Source: RGIG250 sp964540025 (lineage in GTDB: Bacteria; Bacillota; Negativicutes; Selenomonadales; Selenomonadaceae). From it: 64,000 bases of DNA. The notes below the pieces were generated by a model. The model saw only the letters and a list, made by a program, of their open reading frames with translations. It was not told the DNA's origin and did not search any database. Made by a program: the position numbers and the translations under genes. Below, piece after piece: positions 7,714 through 16,345 of this stretch. Position 1 is the first letter of the stretch. Each line of letters starts with the position of its first letter. The stretch is from NCBI GenBank assembly GCA_964540025.1, contig CAZIKQ010000001.1:62001-126000 (forward strand), written 5' to 3'.

Positions 7714-9822
7714 TTACAGCACCAGCTGTCCCCAGTCGGCCACCCGGCGGGCAAGTCCGGTGATGGCGGAAAGCAGGGCCAGGCGGTTGGCCCGGACGGC
7801 CGCATCCTCCGTCATAACCATAACCGCGTCCAGATAATCGGCAATTGCCGGGGCCAGGGGAGCCAGCTCCTCAATGGCCCGTTTGTAGCTGCTGTTCATG
7901 AGGGCCGCCGCCACTCCGGTGGATACAGCCTCATAGGTATCATGGAGATTTTCCTCCTCCTGTACCTCGTAGAGATCCCGGTCCGGAATGACTGCATCCC
8001 CCGCCTTGGCGGAAAGATTTGCCGCCCGGCCAAGGGCCTCGGCCAGCTTCGCGATCTCCTCCGGGCGGCGGTTGATGGCATCGGTAAGGGCATCGGCCCG
8101 AAGGACGGTGGCCGCGCAGTCATCGGTATCGATGGCGGCGGCCGCAATATCATAGCGGGTGCCGTTATCTGCCAGAACCTTTTCCAGCCGGAGGCGGATG
8201 AAATCAGCGAAGGACTTTTCCACCGCCGCTGTCTTTTCTTCGTCCAATCCGTAGAGAGCGGCGGCTTCCTTAACGAGAGGATTCAGCTTCAGCCGCTTTT
8301 TATTGGCCACGATGGTCTGAACAAGGCCCAGAGCCTGACGGCGGAGGGCAAAGGGATCCTCCGAGCCGGTGGGGATGAGGCCCAGGCTGAAGGTTCCCAC
8401 GATGGTATCGATCTTATCTGCCACGCTGACGATAGCCCCCACAGCGGTTTCCGGCAGCTGGCCGCCCGCCTGACGGGGCCGGTAATGCTCGTCGATGGCT
8501 TCCGCCACCGCCGGGTCTTCGCCGTCAAGAAGCGCATAGCTACGGCCAATAGTTCCTTCCAGCTCGGTGAACTCCACCACCATGGCGGTGACCAGGTCTG
8601 CCTTGGCCAGTCTGGCGGCCCGGCAGGCGGCCGCCTTTTCGCTTTCGCTGGCTTCCCAGGCGTCCGCCACCGCCGCCGCCAGCTTCTCCAGCCGGAGGAC
8701 TTTATCGTACATGGTACCGAGGCCCTTCTGAAAATTCAGGGTCTTCAGCTTCTCCACATAGTCCTCCAGCTTCTTCTCCCGGTCCTCACTGAAGAAGAAC
8801 TCCGCGTCAGCCAGGCGGGCCCGGAGGACCCGTTCATTGCCGCGGGCCACCACATCGATGGACCGGTCGCCGCCGGAGCGCACGGTGATAAAGTAGGGCA
8901 GCAGCCCGCCGTCCTCTGCCACCACCGGGAAGTAACGCTGGTGGTCCCGCATGGGGGTAACGATTGCCTCCCGGGGCAGCGTCATATACTTTTCATCGAT
9001 GCGGCCAAAGAGGGCGGTTGGCCATTCCACCAGGAACGTTACCTCCTCAAGGAGTCCCGGTTCGATTTGCGCCTTGCCCGGCTTGCCCTTGGCGTCCAGA
9101 CAGGACGCCGCCACCCGGTCGATTTCTTCCCGGATCATTTTCTGACGGCGTACCGGGCAGGCGATGACCTTCATCTCCTCACACTGCTCCATATAAGATT
9201 TCGGCTCACGGATATCGAACTGACGGCCCGCCGGGTCGAACGGTTCTCCTTCCACATTGGAAAGGACCCGGTGCCCGCGGGAGGTCCGGCCGGACTTCAC
9301 CTGAGCCACCTCGAAGGGTACGACTTCCCTGCCGCAGAGGGCAACGATCCAGCGGATGGGGCGGAGGAACTTAAAGTCCAGATCCCGCCAGCGCATGGTA
9401 TTTGGCAGCGGCAGGGTAGTGATCAGCTCTGGAAAGAGAGTGGTCAGAATCTCCTTCGTCTCCTTGCCGACAGTATGAATCTCCGCATAAACGTAGCCGT
9501 CCCGCCTGATGAGTTTGTCCGGGGTCGTTCCGGCTCCCTTGGCAAAGCCCATGACCGCCCTGGTGGGGTTGCCCTCAGCATCAAAGGCCGTGGCGATGGC
9601 CGGTCCACGGCGCTCCATAGTCTTATCCGGCTGACGCTCGGCCACATCATCGATAAACAGGGCAAGGCGGCGGGGCGTCCCCATGGCGTGGATGGCGCCG
9701 TGGGAAAGGCCCAGCTCCTCAAGGCAGGCGGCGGCTTTGTCCCGCAGGGCCCGATAAAGCCTGGGCACCGCGTGAGCCGGAAGCTCCTCCGTGCCGATTT
9801 CCAAAAGAATATCTACTGCCAT
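7714..9822 (-). CDS. glyS: Glycine--tRNA ligase beta subunit
   Basis: A 702-residue beta subunit of the tetrameric bacterial GlyRS. It recognises and helps charge tRNA-Gly together with the alpha subunit. The N-terminus DILLEIGTEELPAHAVPRLY is diagnostic. An ERRGPAIATAFDAEG segment, the HD-like central part and a C-terminal tRNA-binding helical domain (about residues 580-690) follow. Length matches the family, about 690 aa. The gene begins 1 nt after the glyQ stop codon and both are controlled by the upstream T-box. Confidence 0.97.
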   Translation of the reverse strand: MAVDILLEIGTEELPAHAVPRLYRALRDKAAACLEELGLSHGAIHAMGTPRRLALFIDDVAERQPDKTMERRGPAIATAFDAEGNPTRAVMGFAKGAGTTPDKLIRRDGYVYAEIHTVGKETKEILTTLFPELITTLPLPNTMRWRDLDFKFLRPIRWIVALCGREVVPFEVAQVKSGRTSRGHRVLSNVEGEPFDPAGRQFDIREPKSYMEQCEEMKVIACPVRRQKMIREEIDRVAASCLDAKGKPGKAQIEPGLLEEVTFLVEWPTALFGRIDEKYMTLPREAIVTPMRDHQRYFPVVAEDGGLLPYFITVRSGGDRSIDVVARGNERVLRARLADAEFFFSEDREKKLEDYVEKLKTLNFQKGLGTMYDKVLRLEKLAAAVADAWEASESEKAAACRAARLAKADLVTAMVVEFTELEGTIGRSYALLDGEDPAVAEAIDEHYRPRQAGGQLPETAVGAIVSVADKIDTIVGTFSLGLIPTGSEDPFALRRQALGLVQTIVANKKRLKLNPLVKEAAALYGLDEEKTAAVEKSFADFIRLRLEKVLADNGTRYDIAAAAIDTDDCAATVLRADALTDAINRRPEEIAKLAEALGRAANLSAKAGDAVIPDRDLYEVQEEENLHDTYEAVSTGVAAALMNSSYKRAIEELAPLAPAIADYLDAVMVMTEDAAVRANRLALLSAITGLARRVADWGQLVL

Positions 9823-9823
9823 T

Positions 9824-10714
9824 TTACTTCACCTGTGCCTTTCTGTTCTTGCCCATCATGGGATACCCCAGCTTCTCCCGCTGCGCCAGATAAGCTTTGG
9901 CGCACATTCTGGCCAGCTTGCGGACCCGGCCGATGTAAGCGGTGCGCTCGGAAGCGCTGATGGCTCCCCGGGCGTCCAGAAGATTGAAGGCATGGGAGCA
10001 TTTCAGCACGTAGTCATAGGCAGGATGAACGGCTCCTTCGCCAATGACCCGGACAGCCTCCGCTTCATACTTGTCAAACAGCTCAAAGAGGAGCCTGGCG
10101 TCGGACAGCTTGAAGGCATAAAGGCTCTGCTCGTATTCATTCTGATGAAAGACGTCCCCGTAGGTGTAATCCCCGATCCACTTTATATCGTAGACGTTTT
10201 CAACCCCCTGAATGTACATGGCCAGGCGTTCCAGGCCGTAGGTGATCTCGCTGGCCACAGGCTTTACGTCGCAGCCCCCCACCTGCTGGAAGTAAGTGAA
10301 CTGAGTGATCTCCATGCCGTCCAGCCAAACCTCCCAGCCAAGGCCCCAGGCCCCCAGGGTGGGCGACTCCCAATTGTCCTCCACGAAGCGGATATCGTGG
10401 TCGGCGGCGTTTATCCCCAGCCGGGCCAGGCTCTCAAGATAAAGCTCCTGAATGTTGTCCGGGGAGGGTTTCATGATAACCTGAAACTGATGGTGCTGAT
10501 ACAGGCGGTTGGGATTGTCTCCGTACCGGCCGTCAGCCGGGCGGCGGCTTGGCTCGACGTAGGCCACATTCCAGGGCTCGGGGCCGAGGACCCTGAGGAA
10601 GGTGGAAGGATTCATGGTACCGGCGCCCTTCTCCACGTCGTAGGGCTCGGCAAGAATGCAGCCCTGCTCAGACCAAAAGGACTGGAGAGCCAAGATCATT
10701 TCCTGAAATTTCAT
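9824..10714 (-). CDS. glyQ: Glycine--tRNA ligase alpha subunit
   Basis: The 296-residue class II catalytic alpha subunit of GlyRS makes glycyl-adenylate and charges tRNA-Gly. Recognisable are MKFQEMILALQSFWSEQGC at the start, EPYDVEKGAGTMNPSTFLR and ARGAISASERTAYIGRVR near the end. Size is typical (about 295 aa). TAGGAGGAAACAGT gives a strong ribosome site. Transcription comes from a consensus promoter at 10977-11005 through a glycine T-box. Confidence 0.98.
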   Translation of the reverse strand: MKFQEMILALQSFWSEQGCILAEPYDVEKGAGTMNPSTFLRVLGPEPWNVAYVEPSRRPADGRYGDNPNRLYQHHQFQVIMKPSPDNIQELYLESLARLGINAADHDIRFVEDNWESPTLGAWGLGWEVWLDGMEITQFTYFQQVGGCDVKPVASEITYGLERLAMYIQGVENVYDIKWIGDYTYGDVFHQNEYEQSLYAFKLSDARLLFELFDKYEAEAVRVIGEGAVHPAYDYVLKCSHAFNLLDARGAISASERTAYIGRVRKLARMCAKAYLAQREKLGYPMMGKNRKAQVK

Positions 10715-10764
10715 ACTGTTTCCTCCTAAAGGCTCGGGTGGAACGATATCGTCACCGGTTCTTT

Positions 10765-10970
10765 CCGCACAAAAAAACCCGCCACCCGTGAAATAACTTC
10801 ACAGGGACGAGATAGCTTCCCGCGGTTCCACCCTGATTGGCTTGCGCCCACTTAATTCTTCGATTGGATTGCTCCCGGCTGCCCGTATCCCGATAGCGGT
10901 CTCACACCGTCGCCGCCTCGCTGTGGTGGGATATTTTTTCCGTTCATCGCAAGGGCCGAATCAATCGGCG
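10765..10970 (-). ncRNA. T-box leader (tRNA-Gly sensing) of glyQS
   Basis: The minus strand carries the T-box core AGGGTGGAACCGCGGGAAGC (10834-10815). A hairpin (CCCTGTGAAGTTATTTCACGGG) and TGGCGGGTTTTTTT follow it and form the terminator. The T-box bulge is UGGA, whose variable A pairs with discriminator U73, the base found in tRNA-Gly. This agrees with the glyQS genes downstream. Uncharged tRNA-Gly should stabilise the antiterminator and switch the operon on. The stem I specifier was not resolved by eye. Confidence 0.93.
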
Positions 10971-10976
10971 ATAATG

Positions 10977-11005
10977 ATTGTAGCAAAGGACTTGTTCCTT
11001 GTCAA
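10977..11005 (-). promoter_or_regulatory. Promoter of glyQS
   Basis: TTGACA (11005-11000), 17 bp and TACAAT (10982-10977) on the minus strand form a near-perfect housekeeping promoter directly upstream of the T-box leader. Confidence 0.9.
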
Positions 11006-11138
11006 TTTAATCATGAAATATATTTGCGAACGCTACAAGCTTGCAGCCGGTAAATTCCCCTCTCATGTGAAAGCTTTCGTTTTCCCGGCGGTCCGTCAGC
11101 TTTCCCCCTGATGACGGGAAGCCGGCAGATTTTCTTCC

Positions 11139-11167
11139 TTGACTAAAGACGGCCCCCATGGTACAAT
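11139..11167 (+). promoter_or_regulatory. Promoter of the structured RNA / polyamine operon
   Basis: TTGACT (11139-11144), a 17-bp spacer and TACAAT (11162-11167). Transcription is predicted to begin near 11174, about 400 nt ahead of the speA start codon. Confidence 0.85.
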
Positions 11168-11173
11168 CAACCT

Positions 11174-11552
11174 GATTTTAGCCGGATGGGTGATTCCTGT
11201 CCATAGCAATTATCGCGGACCGCCCGATTCTGTCGGGCCAAGGCCATACGGACAGCCGGGTCCACTGCCGATTGGCGGCTTGCGCCGCCTTATTGATTGA
11301 GTTAAAAGCTCAAATTTTATAAGTTGGTTATCTAACCAAATGGTTTCTCGAAAACCTAACAGCGTATCGACGCTTACTTGTGAAACGGTCAATAAGAGGA
11401 AAGCAGGATTTCCTCAATAGAGTAGTAAAAGTAATGATTGCTATATAGACTCTGACGACTAAAATTCCAAACAGTCCGGGGCCGATGACGTCCGCCGGAA
11501 AATAAAGGATTTAAGATTTCACGAACAGCGCGTGCGCCCGCGCTGTTTTTTT
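11174..11552 (+). ncRNA. Unidentified highly structured RNA or leader ending in an intrinsic terminator
   Basis: Between a consensus promoter and the terminator at 11524 lies a roughly 380-nt non-coding transcript with dense pairing. A long-range helix joins 11203-11213 to 11434-11444 (11 bp with one G-U). Inside it are GCCCGA/TCGGGC (11222), GGCGGC/GCCGCC (11274), TTGAG/CTCAA, GGTTA/TAACC, GGTTT/AAACC, GCGT/ACGC and GAGGAAA/TTTCCTC (11396). It lacks the RNase P, tmRNA, SRP, 6S or lysine-riboswitch sequences I know. It is either a stand-alone ncRNA or an attenuating leader of speA. I cannot name a family. Confidence 0.6.
11524..11552 (+). terminator. Intrinsic terminator 25 nt before speA
   Basis: A perfect 9-bp stem (AACAGCGCG/CGCGCTGTT) with loop TGCGCC runs into seven T residues. 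Its position just before the speA start makes it either the end of the structured RNA or an attenuator for the polyamine operon. Confidence 0.85.
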
Positions 11553-11576
11553 ATTTTGTTTTGCGGGGTTGATGAA

Positions 11577-13046
11577 ATGATCGACAGAAATATTCTGGCC
11601 AGAATGCCGGAACAGCAGTGCGCCCCTATTTTCGAAGCGCTGGAGAGGTTCCGCCAGATGCGGGTCGTTCCCTTCGACGTTCCCGGCCACAAGCGGGGCC
11701 GGGGCAACCCGGAGCTCCGGGACTTCCTGGGGGAGCGCTGTATCGGCATCGACGTAAACAGCATGAAGCCCCTGGACAACCTCTGCCATCCGGTTTCCGT
11801 TATCCGGCAGGCGGAACAGCTGGCGGCCCAGGCCTTTGGGGCAGCCGATGCCTTCCTGATGGTAGGCGGCACCACCAGCGCCGTTCAGTCCATGCTCCTC
11901 ACCGCCTGCAAGCGGGGCGATGAAATAATCCTGCCCCGGAACGTTCACCGCAGCGTTATCAACGCCCTCGTCCTCTGCGGCGCTGTCCCGGTTTACGTCA
12001 ATCCTCAGGTGGACTGCCGCCTCGGCATCTCCCTGGGCATGAGGCGGGAAGAGGTCGAAAAGGCCATTGACCAGCACCCCGGCGCCGTGGCCGTTCTGGT
12101 AAACAACCCCACCTACTACGGCGTCTGCTCCGACCTCCGGGCCATCGTGGACCTGGCCCACCGCCACGGCATGCTCTGCCTGGCCGACGAAGCCCACGGC
12201 ACCCATTTCTACTTTGGCGATGATCTGCCGGTATCGGCTATGGCCGCCGGGGCCGATATGTCGGCGGTGTCAATGCACAAATCCGGCGGCAGCCTCACCC
12301 AGTCCAGCTTCCTGCTGGCCGGCCCCGGTGTCCACGCCGGATACGTCCGCCAGATAATCAACCTTACCCAGACCACCTCCGGCAGCTATCTTTTAATGTC
12401 CAGCCTTGACATTTCCCGCCGCAACCTCGCCCTGCGGGGCCGGGAGATTTTCCGTCACGTCCGGGAACTTGCCATCTACGCCCGGGATGAAATAAACGAA
12501 ATCGGCGACTACTACGCCTTTGGCCAGGAGCTGCGGGACGGAAACGCCGTCTTTGACTTTGACTCCACAAAGCTCAGCGTCCATACCCTCGACATCGGCC
12601 TGGCGGGAATTGAGGTCTACGACGCCCTCCGGGACGACTACGACATCCAGATCGAATTTGGGGACCTGGGCAATATCCTCGCCTACCTATCCATCGGCGA
12701 CCGGATCCAGGAGGTTGAACGGCTGGTCAGCGCCCTGTCGGAGATCCGCCGCCGCTACCGCCGCTCCCCGTCCGGTATGCTCAGTCAGGAGTACATCGCG
12801 CCCGAAGTCGTAACCAGCCCCCAGGATGCATTCTACGCCGAAAAGATCTCCCTTCCCCTTGAAGAAAGCCTCGGCCGGGTCTGCAGCGAGTTTGTAATGT
12901 GCTATCCGCCGGGGATCCCCGTCCTGGCCCCCGGGGAGCGGATCACCCGGGAGATCCTCAGCTATATCCGCTACGCCCAGGAAAAGGGCTGTCAAATGAC
13001 GGGGCCCGAGGATCCGGAAATCAATCATATCAACATTTTGAAATAA
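11577..13046 (+). CDS. speA: Arginine (or lysine) decarboxylase, Orn/Lys/Arg class I fold
   Basis: A 489-residue PLP enzyme of the Bacillus SpeA/YaaO family. Landmarks are VPFDVPGHKRGRGNPEL near residue 31, NSMKPLDNLCHP, GGTTSAVQSM, DEAHGTH and the PLP-lysine motif SMHKSGGSLTQSS. A C-terminal domain has the LSQEYIAPEV segment. Agmatinase (speB) is in the same operon, so arginine to agmatine is the likely reaction, although sequence alone does not exclude lysine. I chose ATG 11577 (MIDRN). The ribosome site is weak, and longer frames would run into the upstream terminator. speE follows after 37 nt. Confidence 0.9.
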   Translation: MIDRNILARMPEQQCAPIFEALERFRQMRVVPFDVPGHKRGRGNPELRDFLGERCIGIDVNSMKPLDNLCHPVSVIRQAEQLAAQAFGAADAFLMVGGTTSAVQSMLLTACKRGDEIILPRNVHRSVINALVLCGAVPVYVNPQVDCRLGISLGMRREEVEKAIDQHPGAVAVLVNNPTYYGVCSDLRAIVDLAHRHGMLCLADEAHGTHFYFGDDLPVSAMAAGADMSAVSMHKSGGSLTQSSFLLAGPGVHAGYVRQIINLTQTTSGSYLLMSSLDISRRNLALRGREIFRHVRELAIYARDEINEIGDYYAFGQELRDGNAVFDFDSTKLSVHTLDIGLAGIEVYDALRDDYDIQIEFGDLGNILAYLSIGDRIQEVERLVSALSEIRRRYRRSPSGMLSQEYIAPEVVTSPQDAFYAEKISLPLEESLGRVCSEFVMCYPPGIPVLAPGERITREILSYIRYAQEKGCQMTGPEDPEINHINILK

Positions 13047-13083
13047 ACTGCCGCGATGGTTTTCGCGAGAATATTTGGAGGTA

Positions 13084-13956
13084 ATGACTGTGGAAGTCTG
13101 GTTCAGCGAGTACCACACTCCGGACGTAAAGCTCACCCTGCGGGTAAACAGCCAGCTGTACTCCGGGCAGAGCAGCTATCAGCACATCGACGTTTTCGAT
13201 ACCCCGGAATTCGGCCGGGTTCTGGCCCTTGACGGCAATATAATGCTTACGGAGCGGGATGAATTTGTCTACGATGAAATGATCACCCACGTTCCCATGG
13301 CCGTTCATCCCAGCATCTCCACCGTCCTGGTCATCGGGGCCGGCGACGGCGGCGTCGTCCGGGAGCTTACCCGCTACGACCAGATCACCCAGATCGATCT
13401 GGTGGAAATGGATCCCGACGTCATCGAGGTCTGCCGCCGTTTCCTGCCGGGTAATGCCAGCCGCCTTGATGACCGCCGGGTTCACCTGTATTACGAGCAC
13501 GCCCTGAAATTCATCCGCCGCTGTGAAAACCTTTACGACCTTATAATCGTAGACTCCAACGACCCCTTTGGCCCCTCGGAGGGCCTTTTCACCCGGGAGT
13601 TCTACGGCAACTGCTTCAAGGCCCTGAAGGAGGACGGCATCATGGTGAACCAGCAGGGCAGTCCCTTCTACAAGGAGGACGCCGACGCCATGCAGCGCAG
13701 CCACAAGCGCATCGTCAGCACCTTCCCCATCTCCCGGGTCTATCAGGCCCATATCCCCACCTACGCCGCCGGCTACTGGCTCTTCGGTTTTGCCAGCAAG
13801 AAATACCATCCCGTCGACGACTTGGACGTGGAGCGCTGGAACAAATACAACCTCCGCACCCGGTACTATACCCCCCGGCTCCATCGGGGAGCCTTTTACC
13901 TCCCCGCCTTCCTGGAGGAAATGCTCGTGGAGGTGGAACAGGATGCTGCCCAGTAA
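13084..13956 (+). CDS. speE: Spermidine synthase-family aminopropyltransferase
   Basis: A 290-residue SpeE homologue. It transfers an aminopropyl group from decarboxylated S-adenosylmethionine to putrescine or a related amine. The N-terminal beta domain is followed by the Rossmann domain with VLVIGAGDGGVVREL (dcAdoMet site), LVEMDPDVIEVCRRF and YDLIIVDSNDPFGPSEGLF (catalytic Asp). TTTGGAGGTA precedes ATG 13084. No speD (AdoMet decarboxylase) is in the window, and a carboxyspermidine pathway lies in the same operon. Acceptor specificity (putrescine or agmatine) is therefore open. Its last 14 nt overlap speB. Confidence 0.92.
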   Translation: MTVEVWFSEYHTPDVKLTLRVNSQLYSGQSSYQHIDVFDTPEFGRVLALDGNIMLTERDEFVYDEMITHVPMAVHPSISTVLVIGAGDGGVVRELTRYDQITQIDLVEMDPDVIEVCRRFLPGNASRLDDRRVHLYYEHALKFIRRCENLYDLIIVDSNDPFGPSEGLFTREFYGNCFKALKEDGIMVNQQGSPFYKEDADAMQRSHKRIVSTFPISRVYQAHIPTYAAGYWLFGFASKKYHPVDDLDVERWNKYNLRTRYYTPRLHRGAFYLPAFLEEMLVEVEQDAAQ

Positions 13957-14848
13957 CATCGAAACCTTCATCGCCTGTGACGCCCCCTACCAGAAAGCGC
14001 AGCTGGTCATCTACGGCGCCCCCTTTGATTCCACCACCAGCTACCGTCCCGGAGCCCGGTTCGGCCCCTCCGCCATCCGGCACGAGAGCTTCGGACTGGA
14101 AACCTACAGCCCGTATAAGGACAAGGACCTCGCCGACTACAGAATCTTTGACTCCGGGGACCTGGAGCTGTGCTTCGGCAATAGCGAAGCCGCCCTCAAC
14201 GACATTGAGCGGCGGGCCGGCATCATCATGAATGACGGCAAATTCCCCCTGCTGGTGGGGGGCGAGCATCTGGTGACCCTTCCGGCGGTGCGGGCCGCCC
14301 TGAAACGATATCCCGATCTGCACATCATTCACTTTGATGCCCATACGGACCTGCGGGATGACTATCTGGGGGCAAAGCTCAGCCACGCCTGCGTCCTCCG
14401 CCGCTGCCACGACCTTATCGGGGACGGCCGGATCCACCAGTTCTGCATCAGAAGCGGCGAACGGGATGAGTTTCGGTTTGCCAAGCTCCACACTGACCTG
14501 CATAAGTTTGATTTCACCGGCTTGGAAGAGACTGCGGCCCGGCTGAAGGAGTCCGGCGTTCCCGTCTACTTCACCATCGATCTGGACTGCCTTGATCCCG
14601 CCTGCTTCCCCGGTACCGGAACGCCGGAAGCCGGCGGCGTCACCTTCACCCAGCTGCTGAAAGCCATCGACGCGGTAACCGCCGCCAACGTCATCGCCGC
14701 CGACATAAACGAGCTGGCTCCCGGCCTTGACCAGTCCGGAGCCTCAACGGCCCTGGCCTGCAAGGTCCTCCGGGAGCTGATGCTGGCAATACTATCGCAT
14801 AATGCCTCCCCTGTAGGGGAGGTGGCACCAAAGGTGCCGGAAGGGTGA
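13943..14848 (+). CDS. speB: Agmatinase-type ureohydrolase
   Basis: A 301-residue arginase/agmatinase-family Mn2+ enzyme that would release urea from agmatine to give putrescine. The metal motifs are all present: GGEH, HFDAHTDLRDDY and FTIDLDCLDPA, plus the family RPGARFGPSAIR segment near the N-terminus. GGTGGAACAGG lies before ATG 13943, inside the end of speE. The final residues (about 16, from ASPVGE to the end) and the stop codon are encoded by a half-copy of the dispersed repeat (14804-14848). This suggests the native C-terminus was replaced. The catalytic core is untouched. Confidence 0.92.
   Translation: MLPSNIETFIACDAPYQKAQLVIYGAPFDSTTSYRPGARFGPSAIRHESFGLETYSPYKDKDLADYRIFDSGDLELCFGNSEAALNDIERRAGIIMNDGKFPLLVGGEHLVTLPAVRAALKRYPDLHIIHFDAHTDLRDDYLGAKLSHACVLRRCHDLIGDGRIHQFCIRSGERDEFRFAKLHTDLHKFDFTGLEETAARLKESGVPVYFTIDLDCLDPACFPGTGTPEAGGVTFTQLLKAIDAVTAANVIAADINELAPGLDQSGASTALACKVLRELMLAILSHNASPVGEVAPKVPEG
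14804..14848. repeat. Half-copy of the dispersed repeat forming the 3' end of speB
   Basis: This stretch begins GCCTCCCCTGTAGGGGAGGT and continues to GGAAGGGTGA, the left half of the element. It is in frame with speB and provides its stop codon (TGA within GGGTGA). Confidence 0.85.
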
Positions 14849-14893
14849 AATGGACAAACTAAAGTACAATAAAAAAGGAGAATGGATATAACT

Positions 14894-16153
14894 ATGAGCA
14901 AAGTTCTTATCATCGGCTGCGGCGGCGTTGCCTCCGTTGCCATCAGCAAATGCTGTCAGGTCAGCGACGTATTCACCCACATCTGCATCGCCAGCCGGAC
15001 CGTATCTAAATGCGAAGCCTTGGCGGCCAGGCTGGCCCCCGCCACAAAGACGAAGATTACCACCCGCCGGGTGGACGCGGACAAGGCAGAGGAACTGATT
15101 GCCCTCATTGAGGACTACCAGCCGGATCTCGTCATGAACATTGCCCTGCCCTACCAGGATCTTACCATTATGGACGCCTGTCTCGCCACCGGCGTAAACT
15201 ATCTGGATACGGCAAACTATGAGCCGGAGGATATCACCGACCCGGTCTGGCGGGCCAGCTACGAAAAACGCTGCCGGGAAAAGGGATTCTCTGCCTACTT
15301 CGACTATTCCTGGCAGTGGGCCTATCAGGAGAAGTTCAAGGCCGCCGGTCTCACCGCCCTCTTAGGCTCCGGCTTTGACCCCGGCGTGACTCAGGCCTAC
15401 TGCGCTTACGCCGCCAAGCATGAATTTGACGCCATTGACACCATCGACATTCTGGACTGCAACGGCGGCGACCACGGCTATCCCTTTGCCACAAATTTCA
15501 ACCCCGAGATCAATCTCCGGGAAGTATCCGCCCCGGGAAGCTACTGGGAAGACGGCCGCTGGGTGGAAATCCCCCCCATGACGATCAAACGGGTCTACGA
15601 CTTCGATCAGGTTGGCCAAAAGGATATGTACCTCCTTCACCACGAGGAAATCGAATCCCTGGCCAGGAATCTGCCGGAGGTAAAGCGCATCCGCTTCTTC
15701 ATGACCTTTGGCCAGTCCTATCTGACTCACATGAAATGCCTTGAAAACGTGGGGATGCTCAGCACCGAAGCAATCGATTTTGAAGGTCAGAAAATCGTTC
15801 CCATCCAGTTCCTGAAAGCCCTGCTGCCGGACCCGGCCAGCCTCGGCCCCCGCACTAAAGGCAAGACCAACATCGGCTGCATCTTCACCGGCACCAAAGA
15901 CGGCCGGAAAAAGACCTACTACATCTACAACGTCTGCGACCATCAGGAATGCTACCGGGAAGTCGGCAGCCAGGCCATCTCCTACACTACCGGCGTACCG
16001 GCCATGTGCGGCGCCCTCATGATGCTCACCGGCCAGTGGACCCTTCCCGGCGTCCACACCGTGGAGGAATTTGATCCTGATCCCTTTTTGGCCGCCCTTG
16101 ACAGGTACGGCCTGCCCCGCTGGGAAAATCGTGACCCGGTACTGGTGGACTGA
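14894..16153 (+). CDS. Carboxynorspermidine/carboxyspermidine dehydrogenase
   Basis: A 419-residue saccharopine-dehydrogenase-like protein of the CANSDH (Lys1) type. It reductively condenses aspartate semialdehyde with a diamine to form carboxy(nor)spermidine using NADPH. The N-terminus has the nucleotide-binding VLIIGCGGVASVAI. The middle contains LLGSGFDPGVTQAYCAY and DILDCNGGDHGYPFATNFNP, both typical of this subgroup. AAAGGAGAA lies upstream; ATG 14894 gives the standard MSKVLIIG start, while ATG 14882 would be too close to the ribosome site. Its partner nspC follows. With putrescine from speA/speB, the product should be carboxyspermidine. Confidence 0.92.
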   Translation: MSKVLIIGCGGVASVAISKCCQVSDVFTHICIASRTVSKCEALAARLAPATKTKITTRRVDADKAEELIALIEDYQPDLVMNIALPYQDLTIMDACLATGVNYLDTANYEPEDITDPVWRASYEKRCREKGFSAYFDYSWQWAYQEKFKAAGLTALLGSGFDPGVTQAYCAYAAKHEFDAIDTIDILDCNGGDHGYPFATNFNPEINLREVSAPGSYWEDGRWVEIPPMTIKRVYDFDQVGQKDMYLLHHEEIESLARNLPEVKRIRFFMTFGQSYLTHMKCLENVGMLSTEAIDFEGQKIVPIQFLKALLPDPASLGPRTKGKTNIGCIFTGTKDGRKKTYYIYNVCDHQECYREVGSQAISYTTGVPAMCGALMMLTGQWTLPGVHTVEEFDPDPFLAALDRYGLPRWENRDPVLVD

Positions 16154-16207
16154 AAAAGTAACTTCGGTGGTAATGGCTGTCATCTCTATCAAGCCACCTT
16201 TCAAAGA

Positions 16208-16317
16208 GCCTCCCCTAGAGGGGAGGTGGCCGGAAGCCGGAGGGGTTAAAAGAAAAGTCGAGTTGGCTTTCTGTACCCCTCAGTCAGCTTCGCTGACAGC
16301 TCCCCTGGAGGGGAGCC
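16208..16317. repeat. Dispersed palindromic repeat, complete copy 2, between two polyamine genes
   Basis: A complete 110-bp element starts GCCTCCCCTAGAGGGGAGGT and ends CTCCCCTGGAGGGGAGCC. In this copy the terminal hairpin loops are changed on both sides while pairing is kept. It fills most of the 192-bp interval between the dehydrogenase gene and nspC. Confidence 0.85.
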
Positions 16318-16345
16318 TATTAGACGGATTATATGAGGAACAACA

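Noticed and set aside
7687..9960. 757-residue plus-strand open frame
   Set aside because: It is the antisense of glyS, which is unmistakable. Long antisense frames are common in this GC-rich sequence.
11174..11552. RNase P RNA, tmRNA, SRP RNA, 6S RNA or lysine riboswitch
   Set aside because: The length suits some of these, but the conserved sequence blocks I would expect (for example GAGGAAAGTCC, a tag reading frame, or AGAGGTGC) are absent.
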